From Lineus longissimus (taxonomy: Eukaryota; Nemertea; Pilidiophora; Heteronemertea; Lineidae): a stretch of 64,000 nt of DNA. The notes under the pieces were generated by a model. The model did no database searches. It was given only the letters and a program-made list of their open reading frames with translations, and was not told the DNA's origin. The stretch covers positions 11,158,501-11,222,500 of the forward strand of contig NC_088320.1 of the NCBI RefSeq assembly GCF_910592395.1, given 5' to 3'. Position numbers and translations under genes: made by a program. Below, piece by piece: positions 34,225 to 45,501 of the stretch; the stretch's first letter is position 1, and every line of letters starts with the position of its first letter.

Positions 34225-35259
34225 ATGTTCATGCCCGTAAGAGAAGTGAAGGTTTATAAGAGTCGGATAGATCGAGCTGAGATAAATCCAGCGACTTACC
34301 GCAAGTTATTTCGATTTGGGAAGGATAATGTTGAATGGCTTGCACAAACTTTTCTACCTGAAACCGTCGAGACTCGTGGCGGATGTCTGTCTCCAGTGGA
34401 ACGCATGGAGGCAACTTTGCATTATTTGGCAGCTCCTGGATACCAGACTACTGTTGCAGAGGTGATGGGCATGACGCAGCCAACGGTATCGAGGTACGTT
34501 GCGAGTACCTTGGATTTCATATCGGAACAGCACCCAAGGTGGATAACGTTTCCTAGTTCAAATGCAGATTTGGCGCGGGCAAAGGAACTTTGGGCAGAAA
34601 AGCTTGGTTTTCCATTCACACTGGGAGCTATCGATTGCACGCATGTACGCATTGATAAGCCACACGGCCGATTTGGAGATGACTTCATCAATCGAAAGAA
34701 CTTTGCGTCATTTAATGTTCAGGCGACATGTGATGAAAAGTGTACCTTCACGAGTGTTGATGTCGGATGGCCAGGGTCTGTGCACGATTCTCGAATATTC
34801 CAAACATCGGACCTGCACAGGAAAGTTGCAAGGAATGTACAAGGGAGTCTTCTTGGCGATTCAGGATATGGAATAGCCCCATACATGATGACACCATACA
34901 GTAACCCAAATACTGCAGCTGAGAGACATTTCAACCGAGAACATGCAAGAAATCGTGTGGTCATCGAGCAAGCCTTTGGACAATTAAAACGACGTTTTCC
35001 GATACTGCGTTACGGCATTCGTCTCAAACTGGCAAACGCTCCAAAATGCATCATTGCTTGTGTTGTATTGCACAATGTCGCAAAGTCACTTAATGACTCA
35101 GATGATTTCGGTGATGATGAAGAGGAAGAGGCTGAGGATGGTGTAGAACCCAAGGCTGCAGATGCTCCTTTGGCTGTACGCCAAATTCGATTGCAAGGTC
35201 AGCAAAGGCGGCAAGAGATCACCGTCATTCTTTACGAGAGACGTGTTCAGAACGTGTAA
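34225..35259 (+). CDS. PIF/Harbinger transposase (HARBI1-like), intact
   Basis: The ATG at 34225 opens 344 codons. An N-terminal helix-turn-helix-like region (AEVMGMTQPTVSRYV, about residues 77-94) precedes a DDE_Tnp_4 domain: catalytic Asp at about residue 137 in GAIDCTHVRI, Asp at about 188 in VGWPGSVHDSRIF, GDSGYG near 214, and Glu at about 248 in VVIEQAFGQLKRRFP. Family members cut out a DNA transposon with a partner Myb/SANT protein. The length matches typical HARBI1/Harbinger transposases. No introns, stops or missing catalytic residues are seen, so this could be a recent or domesticated copy. No Myb-like partner gene is recognisable nearby, and I could not identify flanking inverted repeats. 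The acidic EEEEAED tail is unusual but follows the catalytic core. Confidence 0.88.
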   Translation: MFMPVREVKVYKSRIDRAEINPATYRKLFRFGKDNVEWLAQTFLPETVETRGGCLSPVERMEATLHYLAAPGYQTTVAEVMGMTQPTVSRYVASTLDFISEQHPRWITFPSSNADLARAKELWAEKLGFPFTLGAIDCTHVRIDKPHGRFGDDFINRKNFASFNVQATCDEKCTFTSVDVGWPGSVHDSRIFQTSDLHRKVARNVQGSLLGDSGYGIAPYMMTPYSNPNTAAERHFNREHARNRVVIEQAFGQLKRRFPILRYGIRLKLANAPKCIIACVVLHNVAKSLNDSDDFGDDEEEEAEDGVEPKAADAPLAVRQIRLQGQQRRQEITVILYERRVQNV

Positions 35260-35335
35260 ATAATGTTAGAAAACGGCTTAGAAAACGACGTGTTTGGGAC
35301 CTCGGGATCGTTCATCCGCACTCCACGGGATCATC

Positions 35336-36034
35336 ATGTCCATGTCCCTGTCTTAACCTACACTATAAGGACCGATAGGTTGTGACTATGTCCCTGTCTT
35401 AACCTACACTATACATAAGGACCGATAGGTTGTGACTATGTCCCTGTCTTAACCTACATTATACATAAGGACCGAAAGGTTGTTACTATGTCCCTGTCTA
35501 AACCTACACTATACATAAGGACCGATAGGTTGTGACTATGTCCTGTCTTAACCTACATTATACATAAGGACCGAAAGGTTGTTACTATGTCCCTGTCTAA
35601 ACCTACACTATACATAAGGACCGATAGGTTGTGACTATGTCCTTGTCTTTACATATATTATACATAAGGACCGAAAGGTTGTTACTATGTCCCTGTCTAA
35701 ATCTACACTATACATAAGGACCAATAGGTTGTGACTATGGCCCTGTCTTAACCTACACTATACATAAGGACCGATAGGTTGAGACTATGTCCCTGTCTCA
35801 ACCTACACTATACATAAGGACCGATAGGTTGTGACTATGTCCCTGTCTTAACCTACATTATACATAAGGACCGAAAGGTTGTTACAATGTCCCTGTCTAA
35901 ACCTACACTATACATAAGGACCGACAGGTTGTGACTATGTCCCTGTCTTAACCTACACTATACATAAGGACCGATAGGTTGAGACTATGTCCCTGTCTCA
36001 ACCTACACTATACATAAGGACCGAAAGGTTGTTA
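35336..36034 (+). repeat. 50-bp satellite, block 1
   Basis: Tandem ~50-bp units, CTATGTCCCTGTCTTAACCT, ACACTATACATAAGGACCGA, TAGGTTGTGA, with an alternating variant (ACCGAAAGGTTGTTA) that makes a ~100-bp higher-order repeat. Not a CRISPR array: repeats are contiguous and lack unique spacers. Confidence 0.92.
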
Positions 36035-36440
36035 CTATAGCTGCGCTTACACCACGAAATATTGGTGGACCAATTGCACTTACACCACCACATTGCCGCG
36101 ACAAATTGGTTCGGCAATCCATTGCCGATACAAATTGCCGAGCGAATTTGTCCACCAAGCTTGATGGTCCAAATTCGCCCGGCTTGTTAAAAGCCTGGCT
36201 TTGTCGTGGTGTACGCGCAAATGGATCGGCAATTAGCTAGTTAGATGGTTCGGCTCCAGGCGGCGCTTTCGAAATGGCGCTTTCTGCGCATGCAATTTAT
36301 TGTTTGCGCGCCATCTGTAGCCGGATTTTATAACTAGCTGCAGCGCTGGTGTAAGCGCTTGGTGGATTTTCGATGGTGCGGCATTGGTTCCCGAACCAAG
36401 ATTGGTGGTCCATTTTCAGGTGGTGTAAGTGCGGCTATAG
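36035..36440. mobile_element. MITE inserted in the satellite
   Basis: Ends are CTATAGCTGCGCTTACACCAC and, reading inward from the right, CTATAGCCGCACTTACACCAC: 21-bp inverted repeats with two mismatches. The ~400-bp insert has repeated TTGGTGGACCAATT-like internal palindromes and no ORF. The satellite resumes on the right side, so the insertion is unambiguous. A TA-type target duplication is likely but one base is unclear. Confidence 0.85.
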
Positions 36441-37060
36441 TCCCCGTCTTACCTTACGCTATACACAATGACCGATATGTTGCTAATATGTCCCTCTCTT
36501 AGCTGACGCTAAACATGACGACTGACATGTTGTTACTATGTCCCCGTCTTAGGTTACACTATATCAATGACCGATAGGTTGTTACTATGTCCCCATCTAA
36601 GGTAACACTATACCAATGACCGATAGGTTGTTAGTATGTCCCCGTCTTAGCTAACGCTATATCAATGACCGATATGTTGTTACTATGTCCCCATCTAAGG
36701 TAACACTATACCAATGACCGATAGGTTGTTACTATGTCTCCGTCTTAGCTAAGGCTATACACAATGACCGATAGGTTGTTACTATGTCCCCGTCTTAGGT
36801 AAGGCTAAACCAATGACCGATATGTTGTTACTATGTCTCCGTCTCAGCTAATGCTATACGCAATGGCCGATAGGTTGTTACTATGTCCTCATCTTAGCCT
36901 TCGCTGTATATAAGGACCGATAAGTTATTACAATGTCCCATCTTAGGTTACGCTATACATAAAAACCAATAGGTTGTTGCTATGTCCCATCTTAGCTTAC
37001 GCTATACATGGGAGCTGAAATGCTGCTCTGTCCCCAGCCCCATGCATGAAGACCGTCGAG
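36439..37060 (+). repeat. 50-bp satellite, block 2 (diverged)
   Basis: Units of similar length built on GTCCCCGTCTTAGCTAACGC, then a TATACACAATGACCGATAGG core. They decay rightward, with units near 36900-37060 barely recognisable. They differ systematically from block 1, so divergence predates or is independent of the MITE insertion. Confidence 0.85.
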
Positions 37061-37714
37061 TCTAAAGGTAAAAAGCACTAACATAAGGGCCGAGATTGTC
37101 TCGGGCCATAGTAAGTAAGACATTAACATGAAGGTTGTGATATTATCTTTAGCTCAAGGCAGATCATGAGGACCGAGAGGTTGTTACTACGTCCCCATCG
37201 ATATAAACTAACGCTCGGACACATGGGCTGACAGGTTGTTCTGTCTCCGATCACTAAGATATAAAGGTACCTAATACGATGATCGACGAGATGGCAGTTA
37301 CAAGAAAGCACACGAGGACCGAGGACCGCATGTATGTTCTTATATCATGAGGGTCGATCGACAGGTGGTTTTGTCACCAGCTGCTCAGACAAGTCACTGA
37401 CGAAAGGGCCTACGGGTCGTCTCTTGTTATCAAAGATTAAGCTCTGGCATGCTTGGTTTATAGATTTGTGAATCTGTCACAGGTTGTGACAAGTCACTTC
37501 CGAAATTCCTTGTGTGTCTTTTACATGCTTTGTGGAGGTTAGCTCCGGGACTCCTGGAGGTACACATTAGCAAAAGCATCCGATTTTGTAAGAAGAAAAT
37601 GAGAAGATTTATTAAAAGAAAACGTTTATATATTTTAATTACGGTGTTGTTCGATGAAACTAAGTACCGGAATGACATCAGTAACAATTGGAGGTTCTAC
37701 CGAGATTAATAAGA
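37061..37714. other. Non-coding stretch with decayed satellite traces
   Basis: Scattered AGGACCGA...GGTTGTT phrases suggest old satellite units up to about 37230. Beyond that I see nothing. Confidence 0.45.
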
Positions 37715-38035
37715 TACTGTAGTTTCATGAAAATAACACCACTTCATTAACAGCCGGTGTCGCCGCCCCTAACTCATAGGGTGGCGAACAGAGCTGTTGA
37801 GAAGGCCGATCATTGGCTGGGATTCCAGAGAGGGTTGTCCAGGCCTCATATCCAATATACTCCAGTTTCGAGTCCGATCCTTATTGTTTGGGTTGTTGAA
37901 ACCGATTCGTAGGTCTCCTATGAATGGGATAATGGGATCGGGCCTTCGGCCATTGTACTGAGTGTCCCAGAACATTTTCAACTAATCGTCATTGGTAGTG
38001 TAAAGTGTGTCCCAGTGCTAATGGCTGATAGTGTA

Positions 38036-39769
38036 CAGGGTGTCCATGAAAAAAGTCCAACCGACATATTGGCTTCTGCTGGTTTTAGGGACTGACCTGC
38101 CCTTTCAAAGTGAGGCACTGCTCAGGGAGGTAATGGAGCATTTCTTCGGGTCTTATCATCCCTTACCAGCTTCGTGCTTTCAAAGATACTTTGCAGTGCG
38201 AAATTGGTAAGAATGAGAAGTTGTCCGTCACATATCTGGAGACAAAACCGAACATCCCTCTGAATGTACAGTCTTGTCCGAAGTGATCAGTGAAGGAATA
38301 AAAAAGAACGATGCAAATCCCGATTAAATTTTTTTTCAAACCTTAAGATACACATTATTAGATTGTCCAGCAACGTCTAACGGTTGTACGAGGGATGTGC
38401 AACCAGCAGGTACGTAATCCAGGCTGCCTCTCATGTCGCGGACTCTCGTCCGGAAGTTCTCTGTCCGGTAGACCTGATAATGATTGACGATTAACAGGAA
38501 CTGGTCGGTCTCGTTGTCGGTGACGTAGGGTGATAGGACTTCATCTAACCAGTGGTGCGCCGTTTCCTCCCTCATCCAACCAGTTTCCGATGGGGTAATC
38601 TTTACATCTGCTGGTGGGTTGTCTTGGAGGGCTGCAAACACCCGGACGAAACCTGTTCTGGGGAAGGTGATGTGCGCCGGCAACTTTGCTCCAGAGGCTG
38701 CGATGCAGAGGGTGACGGTGTATCCCAGCTTGGTATTGGACCTGGATAATCGGACGTCTATGGCCTTCTCCCCGTGGTGTTGGCCGTGTACATGGTTCTC
38801 ATATCAAACAGGACAAATGTTTGGTCCATATTAAAGAAGAACCGCATCTTTATATCAAGATGATCGATGCTCCCAGCAACCGCATCTCGGAAGGTCTGGA
38901 TCCTTGCAGCAGCATCAGCGGGGACGGTCGTTGTATTCTTCCGTAGGGACACGTGGCGTCTCTTCATCAAGCACTCCACCCAGCCTATGGAAGCGTTGAA
39001 ATCCCCTAGCTGAGGGCGACAATGCTGAATCCCTTCTCTGACATCTTGGGCTGACTCATTCCACTGCAGCTTTGCCACACTACCAACGCCTTATCTTAAA
39101 TGTCGAGAACGGAGACTGCGAAGCGACGCTCTCTCATCTGCTGCAGCCATTGGTAAAGCTGGTCCTCAACCTGTGGCCATAACGGATCACGGGGCTCCAT
39201 CACCGTCTTCTTCCGGCCATGCCCCTGTTCTTGCTTCTGCTCGAGGTCCTCGAGATTCCACCTTCTAAACGTCTCCCAGGGGATGTTATAGTGGGCGGCG
39301 AACTCTCTCATACTGCGCACCGTACCGTTCACAAGTGCCTCCTTCTGGTCTCTCAGGTAGGCAAGTTTTTCTGTCACGGTGTAGCGCCGGCGTCGTTTTC
39401 TCTGCAGCTCTACAGCATCCATTGTCGCACAGGTTGTCTCTAATGTGGGTACCCTCAGTGGGGCTTCATTTATAGGCCTAAGATGCCCTAGAATTACTCA
39501 AGAAAACCACAAATCCTAGAAACTTCGATTCTGTTTTCTCCCACGTAGGCCTAGGGAGTCTACATAAAAAAAAGAGGGTTGTAGAAAAACAGAGGATGAG
39601 CTCCTCGTTTTTCTTCGGAATTTCGTGACTACTATCATTGCCTGAATCTCACTTTGCTTTACTGATGCAAGCATTCGTAGATTTTTCTTCAGAGTTTCAA
39701 TAAGGACTTTTTTTGTTTTGGGGGGTTTGGATCAATCTAAAAGGTGCTTCAGTTTTATGAGACAACCTG
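38036..39769 (-). mobile_element. Pogo/Tigger-like DNA transposon relic
   Basis: The left end CAGGGTGTCCATGAAAAAAG and the right end (read inward) CAGGTTGTCTCATAAAACTG are related inverted repeats. TA lies immediately outside both (38034-38035, 39770-39771). The ends enclose the transposase relic below. TA duplication and a CAGGGTG-like start fit the Tc1/mariner-pogo group. Confidence 0.7.
38336..39422 (-). pseudogene. Pogo-like transposase, broken into three frames
   Basis: ATG at 39422 starts an N-terminal psq/CENP-B-type helix-turn-helix (RRRRYTVTEKLAYLRD, then MREFAAHYNIPWETFRRW). After a stop at 39096 the second piece (39078-38758) gives a helical DNA-binding half (ASIGWVECLMKRRHVSLR) and FFNMDQTFVLFDM, where the Asp is expected to be catalytic. 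The third piece (38683-38336) has a region matching the second catalytic block and then VPAGCTSLVQPLDV, a hallmark of pogo/Tigger/jerky DDE domains. At least two frame breaks make it inactive. Family members bind TIRs through the N-terminal domains and cut with the DDE core. Confidence 0.82.
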
Positions 39770-40472
39770 TATAAAGGGTCGGCGAGTGGCCTTACCATTT
39801 ACGTCATTCCACATGCGCACTCATCGACCAGCAGGCCCACAACACTTCGAATCAATAGGGCTGCGGTAATAAGTGATTTAGCGTAACCGTGACAGCTCGG
39901 CTGAGCCATCACAAGGGCCAGCGAAGTCACTCATTGGTTACCTCTGGTGAATAGACTCGAGAGAAGAGGCCGGGCCTTGAATATCCCGAAGTGGTGTTAT
40001 TTTCATGAAACTACAGTAATGATAGACTGTAAAAAGTAGACTTTGAAGGTGAAAAGGTTGCGTCGTTCTCGCGAAATGAAGTCACGATTTGCGAGCCTCG
40101 TGGGCTGTAGTGCATTTCGCCATACATTGAACTGTGTTGCTGCCGTGTAGCAGGGAAATTCTGTCCCTGTATGCTGATGTACAGTATCCATGTACATGAA
40201 GTGTGTGCAATGCCTGTGCAGTGTATGAAATCCAGGGTGATGATGGTGACTCATTGACTGACTGGATCTAGTGCTATGTTGAGAGACTTGTATTGTTGTT
40301 GTTGCTGACCAGCTCGTCTTTGCTGCTGATGCTGCCTGTTGAAGTCCTGTTTGTTTACTGACCTGTTCGTTTCGACAATATCGTATAGTTTAAGCACCGT
40401 TTTGTCGTGATTTTCGAGGTCTGATCTCTGGACTCTTGTGGTGTAATAATTGTCATTGTTTGCACTGCAATC

Positions 40473-41659
40473 ATGTCGCAGGATAACGAGGACTGGGAAG
40501 AGAATCCGGACGTCAAGGAATTCTGGAATGAGGAGGTGATTACGCGTGAGAATTTGGAATCTGAAAACGAAAAGTTACGTAGAGAGATAAAGGCCATGGA
40601 GACGGTAGAAAAGGCGTCGAGAACAAGGAGCTGCGACAACGTCTGGCGGACCTGGACAGGATCAGTGGTGGAGGTGGGGCTACAGTGTCCTCATCGTCAA
40701 CACATGAACCGGATCTGCAGAAGTTGCTGAAACGAGAGTTTAAGATCCAGGGGCAGATTGGGAAACCGGGCGAAAAGGAAAAACTGTCTTTCTCAAGTTT
40801 AATCCATCAAATAGACATTGGTCTAGACAAAGGATATTCGGAGAGAGAAGTGGTCGCAGCAGTGGTCAAGTGCATTTCAGCTGGGTCAACGTTCCGTTCG
40901 TACCTAGAAGGAAAGGGTTATGTTTCTTTGTCATCTCTAAGGAAGGTTCTCCGTACATACTACAGCGAGAAGGAGCCGACAGCGCTCTACAAGGACCTGG
41001 TGAACATTTGTCAAGGTGAAAAGGAAAGTGCCCAAGAATTCATCTTTAGGGCAATGGACTTGAGGCAGAAGGTCTGTTTTGCCTCAAAGGAGGCTGATTC
41101 CTCTTTAGTTTACGATCAAAAGCTGGTTAAAAACATGTTCCTTCATGCAGTGGCCACAGGTTTACCTAACACTAGTATCAGTCTAGAGTTAAAATCCGCG
41201 CTTGAGGATCGAGACATAACTGACGAGAAATTGTTGGAAGCCCTACACCATGCAACAGCCAAGGAGCAAGAACGAGAAGCGAAAGGGGCTGGCGTTAGTC
41301 ACAGTACGGGTACCGCTGGTGCAAAAGCCAAAGTGAACGCCACCACTGGTTCAAAGGATCCTGAATTTGAAAAGCTTAAAGCGGAGATGAGTCAAATCAA
41401 GGCTTTAGTCACGGAGGTCAAAAATTCTTTGACCACTCGCTCTGTTCCTGAAGCTTCTGGCACTAGTAAGAGAAACACTGAGACAGGTGCCAAAAAGTCA
41501 AATACATGTACATTTAGGCAAAATAAATTATGTGAAAAGTTTCAACTGGCCGGTCAATCTGAATGTGACCATTGCTGGGCCTGTGGTTCCGGTGAACATT
41601 TCTCCCGTGGCTGCAGGAAGGGAAACCGGAGAGGGTCTTCCCTAGGGGACACGGTGTAG
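40473..41659 (+). pseudogene. gag: Ty3/gypsy gag (frameshifted)
   Basis: ATG at 40473 starts a highly acidic/helical stretch (coiled-coil-like, ENEKLRREIKAME). A one-base shift near 40612 is needed to continue into ENKELRQRLADLDR and then an uninterrupted capsid-like region from 40685. The C-terminal CWACGSGEHFSRGC is a CCHC zinc knuckle (C-x2-C-x4-H-x4-C) that binds RNA. The gag frame ends at TAG 41657-41659, while the pol frame overlaps its last codons in another frame, as in elements using ribosomal frameshifting. Structural protein of virus-like particles. 5' LTR not identified. Confidence 0.8.
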
Positions 41660-41665
41660 GCCCGG

Positions 41666-42507
41666 ATTCTGTTTGTAGTCAGTCCCATGTAGAAACGACG
41701 GAATTTACAAGTTCGACTAATAGTAGAATTTCTGACAGTGGTGCTTATATAAGTAGTGTATGTGAGTCAAGTATGAACATGTGCAATATTACGAAGTATT
41801 CGAAATTGGTTTCATTGATAGGCAAGCAGTGCCTTATCGGATGCCAGTTTAATGACGTTGCTACGATTGCACTTTGGGTTGCAGGGGCGCAGGTGTCGAT
41901 AGTGTCACAAAAATGGCTAAAGGATAACCTGCCCACCACAGCAATCAGAGATATAGTTGAATTGCTGAATGAGCCTTTAGAGCTGAATGCTGCAAATGGA
42001 CAGCAAATTCCATACTTGGGATGGGTGGAACTGGATTTGAAACACGTAAGGAGCACTGAACATGAGCCTGAGTCTCATACAAGTACTGATAAACCTTGCT
42101 TTCGGGTCCCAATTTTAGTCAGCACCAATGACATTAGCTATCCAATCATAGGTTACAATGTGATTGAGGAGATCCTAAAGGAATGTAATGCTGACTCTGA
42201 TGAATTGAGATGTTTGTTTCCTACAGTGAAAGAGAAAACTCGGGTGGAACTTTTGTCTGTTTTGCAGCAAGGTCCTACTAAGGATAGTTTTTTAGTCAAA
42301 ACTGGTAGGAAGGACATTGTAGTAGGTCCTAAGAGCGACCTCAATGTAGTGTGTCGTGTACATGCAGGGCCAGTTATCAAGGAAACTCCAGTGCTGTTTG
42401 AGGGATTTGACGTGGTTGATGAAAGTAATGAACTCAGTGAACTTGTATCCCAGCCTCTGTTGTGTCATTGTCTCAAGGTTCTTCATCAAAAGTTCAGATA
42501 TTGGTGA
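41666..42507 (+). pseudogene. pol: Gypsy protease region with altered active site
   Basis: The frame is open from before 41690 to 42507. The retropepsin core reads LIGCQFNDVATIALWVAGAQVSIVS; the expected catalytic triplet D-S/T-G is V-A-G here, so the aspartate is gone. A second conserved segment, NDISYPIIGYNVIEE, fits the protease flap/end. A one-base shift near 42470 separates it from the RT frame. The missing Asp means no proteolytic maturation even if the frames were restored. Confidence 0.75.
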
Positions 42508-43646
42508 ATAACCCTACCAATCGTACAGTTCGACTCAGGGCAAAAACTGTTCTCGGAACTGTTAGTTTTGTCGAAGCGATTTATGAATGGGATGGGTCTT
42601 ACCCATGTGATTTTGATAGTGATTCTAAGAATGCCAGAGTACACACAGTTGATCTGGGAAGTCATGTGGATGATAGGAACGATAGTAGGAATAGTATGCA
42701 TGCATCCGATGATAAAACTTGGTTGCCTCCAGTGGATTTGAGTCATTTAGAACCTGAGCAGAGGGTCAAGTTCGAGGACATGCTAAGGGAATGCAGTGAT
42801 GCCTTTGCTAAGGATGAGTCTGACATTGGTTGTATGCCTGGTTTGCAAATGCATATCAAACTCAAAGACCCTACCCCATGCAACCAGCATTACCGAACTG
42901 TGCCTAAGCCATTATATAAAGAACTCCGTGAGCATTTAGAGGATCTCATCAGGAGGGGGATCATGCGCAAATCAAACTCTAGCTACTCATCTCCGCTAGT
43001 TTGTGTTCGCAAGCGCTCGGGAAAACTCCGAGTATGTGGGGATTACAGGTTACTCAACTCCCGATGTTACCATGATCGTCATCCAATAATGAGAATTCAG
43101 GACATTCTTGACCTTTTGGTTGGTAACTCGTGGTTTTCTGTGTTTGATTTTGGTTCTGCTTACCACCAGGGATTTTTAGACGAGGAATCGCGTCATCTTA
43201 GTGCTGTGGCAACGCCATGGGGTCTGTATGAATACCAAAGAATCGCATTTGGTCTCCAGGGGGCGCCACCAGCATTCCAGCGTCATATGTTCACTATGCT
43301 TGATGAACTAAATTTCAAAACTTGTATCCCATATCAGGATGATGTGATAGGTTTTAGCAAGACATTCGACGACCATGCTGACGATGCACGTCAGATTTTG
43401 AAAAAAGTTATCAAGAGTGGGGGAAAGCTCAAGCCGTCAAAATGCAAGATATTTCTGCGCCAATCACGTTTCGTTGGTCGTTTGGTATCCGAGGAAGGGT
43501 ATACTATTGATCCTGCAGATACTGCCGCAATTCAGGCCTTGAAAGAGAAAACACCAGAAAACATAGGACATTTGCGAAAACTGCTAGGTTTCTTGGGGTA
43601 CTATCGATCTTTTGTGCCAAATTTTGAAAGCCAAAATGTTGTATGA
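42462..43646 (+). pseudogene. pol: Gypsy reverse transcriptase
   Basis: Canonical gypsy RT blocks occur in order: LKDPTPCNQHYRTVP, LIRRGIMRKSNSSYSSPLV, VRKRSGKLRVCGDYRLLN, FSVFDFGSAYHQ, the conserved FGLQGAPPAFQRHM, and the catalytic YQDD (usually YLDD or YVDD) near 43336. LGFLGYYRSFVPNF marks the connection. A one-base shift near 43625 leads to the RNase H frame. The protein copies the element's RNA in virus-like particles. The first catalytic Asp (block FDFGSAYHQ) is present. Confidence 0.88.
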
Positions 43647-44754
43647 TCTGCTGAAAGTGACTGAATCGAAAATACCAAACAGTAGTAAAAAGACTGACTC
43701 TATGACCAAAACTGGTCAATTACTATCTAAAACCCCCTTGAAATGGTTGCCTGTGCATCAGAATATTCTTGAAGACCTGTTAGACAACCTAGTCAAACCA
43801 CCTATTTTAGCTTTCGCTGATATGGAAAAGCCATTAATTCTCAATACAGATGCTTCAGCGGATGGGCTAGGTTGTGTTTTGTACCAGGAACAGCAAGGAC
43901 AGCTTCGTGTGATCGGATATGGGTCCAGAACTCTTTCCCCAGCTGAAAAGAACTATCATATGCACTCGGGAAAACTTGAGTTTCTTGCTCTTAAATGGGC
44001 GGTAACGGACACGTTTCGAGACTATCTATTCTATGCGCCAGAGGTAACAGTCTTTACAGATAACAATCCTCTCACCTATATATTCACTACCGCTAAGCCG
44101 AATGCGACTGGCCACGGGTGGATGGCTGAACTCTCTCAGTTTCCATTGGCATTGAAATATCGCCCAGGCAAGCTCAATATCGATGCTGATACCCTGTCTC
44201 GTTTGCCTATGGACATGTCTAAGTACATAAAACAATGTACAGAAACTGTACATCAGAAGGATGTGTCCGCTACACTGGAAGCTATGCAGACCAGTGAGAA
44301 GCTGGGATCAGATTGGGCAACTGTAGTTGCAATTAACCCAGTTCTTTTAGCTGAGCACTCACAGTCAATCTCTGCAATGTCTCGTGATGACATTAGGACA
44401 AGTCAGGAGAAGGATTTAGTCGTCGGTCGGGTACTGAATCTAATGAAATCCGGGAAATTGCCAACTTCCAAAGTTCGCCGTCAGGAAAGTCGCAAGGTTC
44501 AGGTTTTACTCAGGAGTTGGAATAAACTTGAGGTAGACAATCACGGTATTCTGTGGCGCAAAAGTGGATGTAAACAGTTGGTATTGCCGGAAAAGTTTCA
44601 TTCTCTAGTTTACATAGAATTGCACAAGGAAATGGGTCATTTAGGAGCCGATCGAGTTGTGAATTTGGCTAGGGACAGATTTTATTGGCCTAACATGCAA
44701 TCAGACATTGAACACTTCATCGCTAAAAAGTGTAGTTGTCTGGTGAACAAGTGA
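43612..44754 (+). pseudogene. pol: Gypsy RNase H and integrase zinc domain, ends at premature TGA
   Basis: RNase H region: ILNTDASADGLGCVLYQ, YHMHSGKLEFLALKWAV and VFTDNNPLTYIF contain the acidic residues expected for the active site. The integrase N-terminal zinc finger follows (HKEMGHLGADRV...FYWPNM...KKCSCLVNK, an H-H-C-C arrangement). TGA at 44752-44754 interrupts the frame, but the same frame continues into the integrase core, so a single base change (probably CGA to TGA) explains the stop. Confidence 0.85.
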
Positions 44755-45501
44755 CCTCAGTTGCCACCGAGGGCACCACTAGTGAACTTCAAATCGTCTG
44801 CTCCTTTTGACTTGATATCTTTAGACTTTCTCCATCTTGAACGGAGCAAAGGTGGTTATGAGTATGTCCTTTTGCTCGTGGATCATTTCAGTAGATTTGC
44901 AGTTGGTTACCCTACTCGAAACAAGAAAGCTAAAACTGCAGCCGAGAAACTCTTCAATAACTTTGTATTCAGATATAGTTTTCCTCGGAGAATTCACCAT
45001 GACCAAGGTGGTGAGTTCGAAACTTCACTTTTCTCTCATCTACAGCAACTTTCTGGCATGTCAGCAACCAGGACTACTCCCTATCACCCGCAAGGGGATG
45101 GTCAGGTTGAAAGAATGAATAGGACTCTTTTAGGAATGTTGAGATCGCTCAATGAGAGACAGAAAAGTGCTTGGAGTGATCATTTGGACAAAGTGTTGTT
45201 CGCTTATAATTGTACAAAGCATGAATCTACCTCTTATTCTCCATACTTTCTATTGTTCGGACGGTCTCCTAGACTCGCAATAGACACTCTTTTTGGGCTA
45301 GTTGAAGACTCCAGCAAAGCATCGTGTCAGAAATATGTCGAAAACTGGCAAAAGGCTATGCAGGATGCACATGACACAGCCAAGGACAAATCAGAGACTG
45401 CAGGAAAAAAGAGCAAAGCTCGCTATGATAAGCGCGTACATGGTAAACCTCTCGAAATTTCTGACAGAGTGCTTGTCAGGAATCTCAGCCAGAGGGGTTG
45501 A
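44755..45501 (+). pseudogene. pol: Gypsy integrase catalytic core
   Basis: Same frame as the preceding RNase H piece. It contains FDLISLDFLHLERS (first Asp), RRIHHDQGGEFE (second Asp) and HPQGDGQVERMNR (catalytic Glu), the D,D-35-E set for joining cDNA to chromosomal DNA. The frame ends at 45501 where one base is missing after NLSQRG; the next frame continues TGKLRSYWEDKIHIV. Confidence 0.88.

Larger units (their letters stand above)
37717..40016. mobile_element. TIR element split by a nested pogo-like element
   Basis: Bases 37715-37745 and 39988-40018 are exact 31-bp reverse complements beginning TACTGTAGTTTCATG and pointing inward. Counting TA as target duplication, the element is 37717-40016. 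Removing the nested insert leaves about 560 bp, MITE-sized. The host element shows no coding sequence. Confidence 0.75.

Noticed and set aside
33960-34232. Minus-strand 90-codon frame starting with ATG opposite the Harbinger 5' end
   Set aside because: The first third looks protein-like, but the rest is low-complexity and no Myb/SANT motif is present, so I do not call it the partner gene.
35336-37060. Regular ~50-bp repeats resembling a CRISPR array
   Set aside because: Units are contiguous with no unique spacers, and the surroundings are plainly animal DNA.
38552-38834. Plus-strand frames opposite the pogo transposase
   Set aside because: Antisense shadows; domain motifs are on the minus strand.
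40019-40472. Possible gypsy 5' LTR
   Set aside because: I could find no matching sequence 3' of the pol relic, so no LTR is called.
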